A stretch of DNA of 64,000 nt from Lucifuga dentata (lineage: Eukaryota > Chordata > Actinopteri > Ophidiiformes > Bythitidae), in the NCBI GenBank assembly GCA_014773175.1, contig VXCM01000431.1, forward strand, positions 62,001 through 126,000. Direction: 5' to 3'. Positions 62,473 to 64,000 of the stretch are shown one piece after another. A model generated the notes under the pieces. It made no database searches. It saw nothing but the letters and a program-made list of their open reading frames with translations, and was not told the origin of the DNA. Position 1 is the first letter of the stretch; every line of letters starts with the position of its first letter. The position numbers and the translations under genes were made by a program.

Positions 62473-64000
62473 GCAGTCTACCCAGGAGGAAGAAATCAGT
62501 CTTAGAAAGGTCCAGGTAACATGGGTGTGAAGGAACAGCAAATCATAAACTCAACAGCAAACAGGAAGAAAAACCTTACAGACTTTGTAGCATATTTTCT
62601 CCAGCGTTTTAGTGAGTTGACACCTAGAGAGTTAGCATTTGTGGATCCACTGCCTGATTAGTCATGCTGGGAATGTACCCACCACACCCATTCAATAATA
62701 CATACAAATGCAAGTACACACATGCAAACTCAAACAGAGAGCTCAAAGCTATGGAAATAACCAGCAACACATCGCCATGTGCAAGTTTATAAGGCACAAT
62801 GCAAAAATAGGTCTCCTGGTCACAAATCTCTAAAATACCTAGCACCAGTGTAGTCACTGAAGTCACTATTATAATGAAGAACACAATGGGGTGTTGAGTC
62901 CCCCCAAACAGGAACTGCAGGAGCTGATAAACAAAACAAGCTGCGTCTTGCCTGTTGGAGCATGAGGACAAAAAAGCAAAGCCTCTCCTACCCTTGCTTC
63001 AAAACACTCCCGTAGGCTCTGAGCAAACTTAGTACTGTACCCTTTGGCTAAAATTTAATCACAACTCAACAAATCCAAGAGTCAACATTTTTACTGCTTG
63101 TGCAAAGTTTTTAGAGCAGCAGCAGCATGTTGTTGCTTTTCCACAATAATAAGTTAACTGTTTAATGCAAGGTGATGTGTACTTTTTTAACTTAAATCTG
63201 AAGCATTTTCCTGTTTCTCTTACTCTTTGGGTCAGATGGATAATTTATGACATTGACAGTGATGAATGTGAAATTAATCAAAAGTTTCATATGCCTACAG
63301 TAAAATCTGTGTCAAGTCAATGCTGACCTTCTGAAACATGAGTTTTAACTACAAAAATTATCACTGTGTTATGGTTTATCATATCGAGTATATCTATCAT
63401 ATATAACTGCTCTGACTATTTATTTCATTAATTTAATTTGTAAAGAAGAATAATTAAGTGCAATTTTCAGGAAAGTGTGGTATTTAAGTGAGTCATCATT
63501 GTATTCTTTTTAGTTCCGTTCACACTTCCAGTTGGAGGCGCTGTGTGCCGAAACGTCACTATGAAAACTACATAATCAAGAGAAGAAGACGCTTTCTTCC
63601 ACGACTTTGACGTTTTAGCAGCAGCAGCAGCGGCTATCTTGACCTTCCTTCAGCAACGTGACAGATTAAAGGGTGAGAAAGGTGATCTTCATATTTAGGT
63701 ACAGTCTCTTTAATCATAAGAAAAGAAAATAAATATGCCAGTAATTTTAAAGTGAACCAAGTAGCTGTGCATGGTGTTGTTTCCGATGGTACATTTGCAG
63801 TTTTTCATGCTAGCTACCCTGGCTACTTACCTTCTTGCTAGCATTGTATTTGATTCTGCTGCAGAGCAGAATGCTAATGTGCTAGTTAGCAGGACGTTGA
63901 TCTGGGTGGTTAAGTACGTTAAATGAATTAAATTCAACTCATAGCTGTATATCCGCTCTATTTCTTTATGTGGCCCTCACGTATACGCTCATGCTTATAG
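62473..64000. other. Region upstream of the syne2 start codon
   Basis: Presumed 5' UTR, intron or promoter of syne2 plus intergenic DNA. A minus-strand open frame at 62624-62971 (115 codons, hydrophobic) has no recognisable relatives and is not called as a gene. Nothing else is coding. Confidence 0.6.
63500..63680. promoter_or_regulatory. Candidate CpG-enriched, possibly bidirectional promoter
   Basis: About eight CpGs in 150 bp against an AT-rich background, an ETS-like CACTTCCAG, two CRE-like ACGTCA/GACGTT elements, and a YY1-like motif near 63630. A donor-like AAAGG|GTGAGA follows on the plus strand. It may serve syne2 leftward, an unidentified gene rightward, or both; the direction is not settled. 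Confidence 0.35.

Larger units (their letters stand above)
60202..62396 (-). other. syne2: syne2 first mapped intron
   Basis: 2.2 kb between exons 1 and 2. AT-rich, with a TA microsatellite, AC runs near 61090 and the poly-A/N tract; no further exon was recognised. Large first introns often carry regulatory sites, but none can be named. Confidence 0.75.

Noticed and set aside
62624..62971. 115-codon minus-strand open frame with hydrophobic stretches, resembling a small membrane protein
   Set aside because: No recognisable family and no second line of evidence; it lies in the presumed syne2 5' region and is probably chance.
1..64000. CRISPR arrays, bacterial operons, tRNA or rRNA genes
   Set aside because: The sequence is clearly vertebrate and intron-rich; no spaced direct repeats, operon structure or cloverleaf boxes were seen.

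Overview
This is vertebrate nuclear DNA, almost certainly from a ray-finned (teleost) fish. It has AT-rich introns with CA, CT, GA and ACT microsatellites, a Tc1-like relic, a teleost LINE-tail motif, a TTAA-flanked MITE family, and canonical GT-AG introns, many only 80-250 bp long. Essentially one gene fills the window: a giant nesprin-2 gene (syne2) on the minus strand, read from right (62.47 kb, start codon) to left (0.92 kb). I assembled 83 coding exons by hand from splice-site phase and from remembered similarity to vertebrate nesprin-2. They join into one open frame of 16,567 nt (5,522 codons plus one base) with no internal stop. The gene runs off the left edge before its last spectrin repeats and the KASH membrane anchor.

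Layout from right to left. 64.0-62.5 kb: upstream region, with a CpG-enriched candidate promoter near 63.5 kb. 62.47-57.2 kb: N-terminus and the paired CH actin-binding domain. 56.95-49 kb: start of the spectrin-repeat rod, with a 908-nt exon. 48.8-48.0 kb: a 714-nt Ser/Thr/Glu-rich exon that does not look like a spectrin repeat. 46.3-35.4 kb: central rod, with a 2,059-nt exon. 34.4-30.6 kb: an acidic, disordered segment. 30.2-4.7 kb: distal rod, highly conserved from about 10.7 kb leftward. 3.9-0.9 kb: last rod repeat in the window and the acidic Ser/Pro linker before the KASH-proximal part. The protein is expected to sit on the outer nuclear membrane and tie actin to SUN proteins.

The most interesting points are as follows. 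(1) Relative to mammalian nesprin-2, about 900-1,000 residues of rod just after the actin-binding domain are missing, and the introns there are too short to hide them. (2) The 714-nt exon carries an internal duplication. (3) At least five intronic copies of a TTAA-flanked inverted-repeat element are present, in both orientations. (4) A 42-bp LINE-tail micro-insertion has a perfect 13-bp target duplication. (5) Five single-N joints are flanked by 64-67 bp direct duplications that look like assembly artefacts, one of which duplicates the edge of a coding exon. I found no second complete protein-coding gene and no RNA gene.
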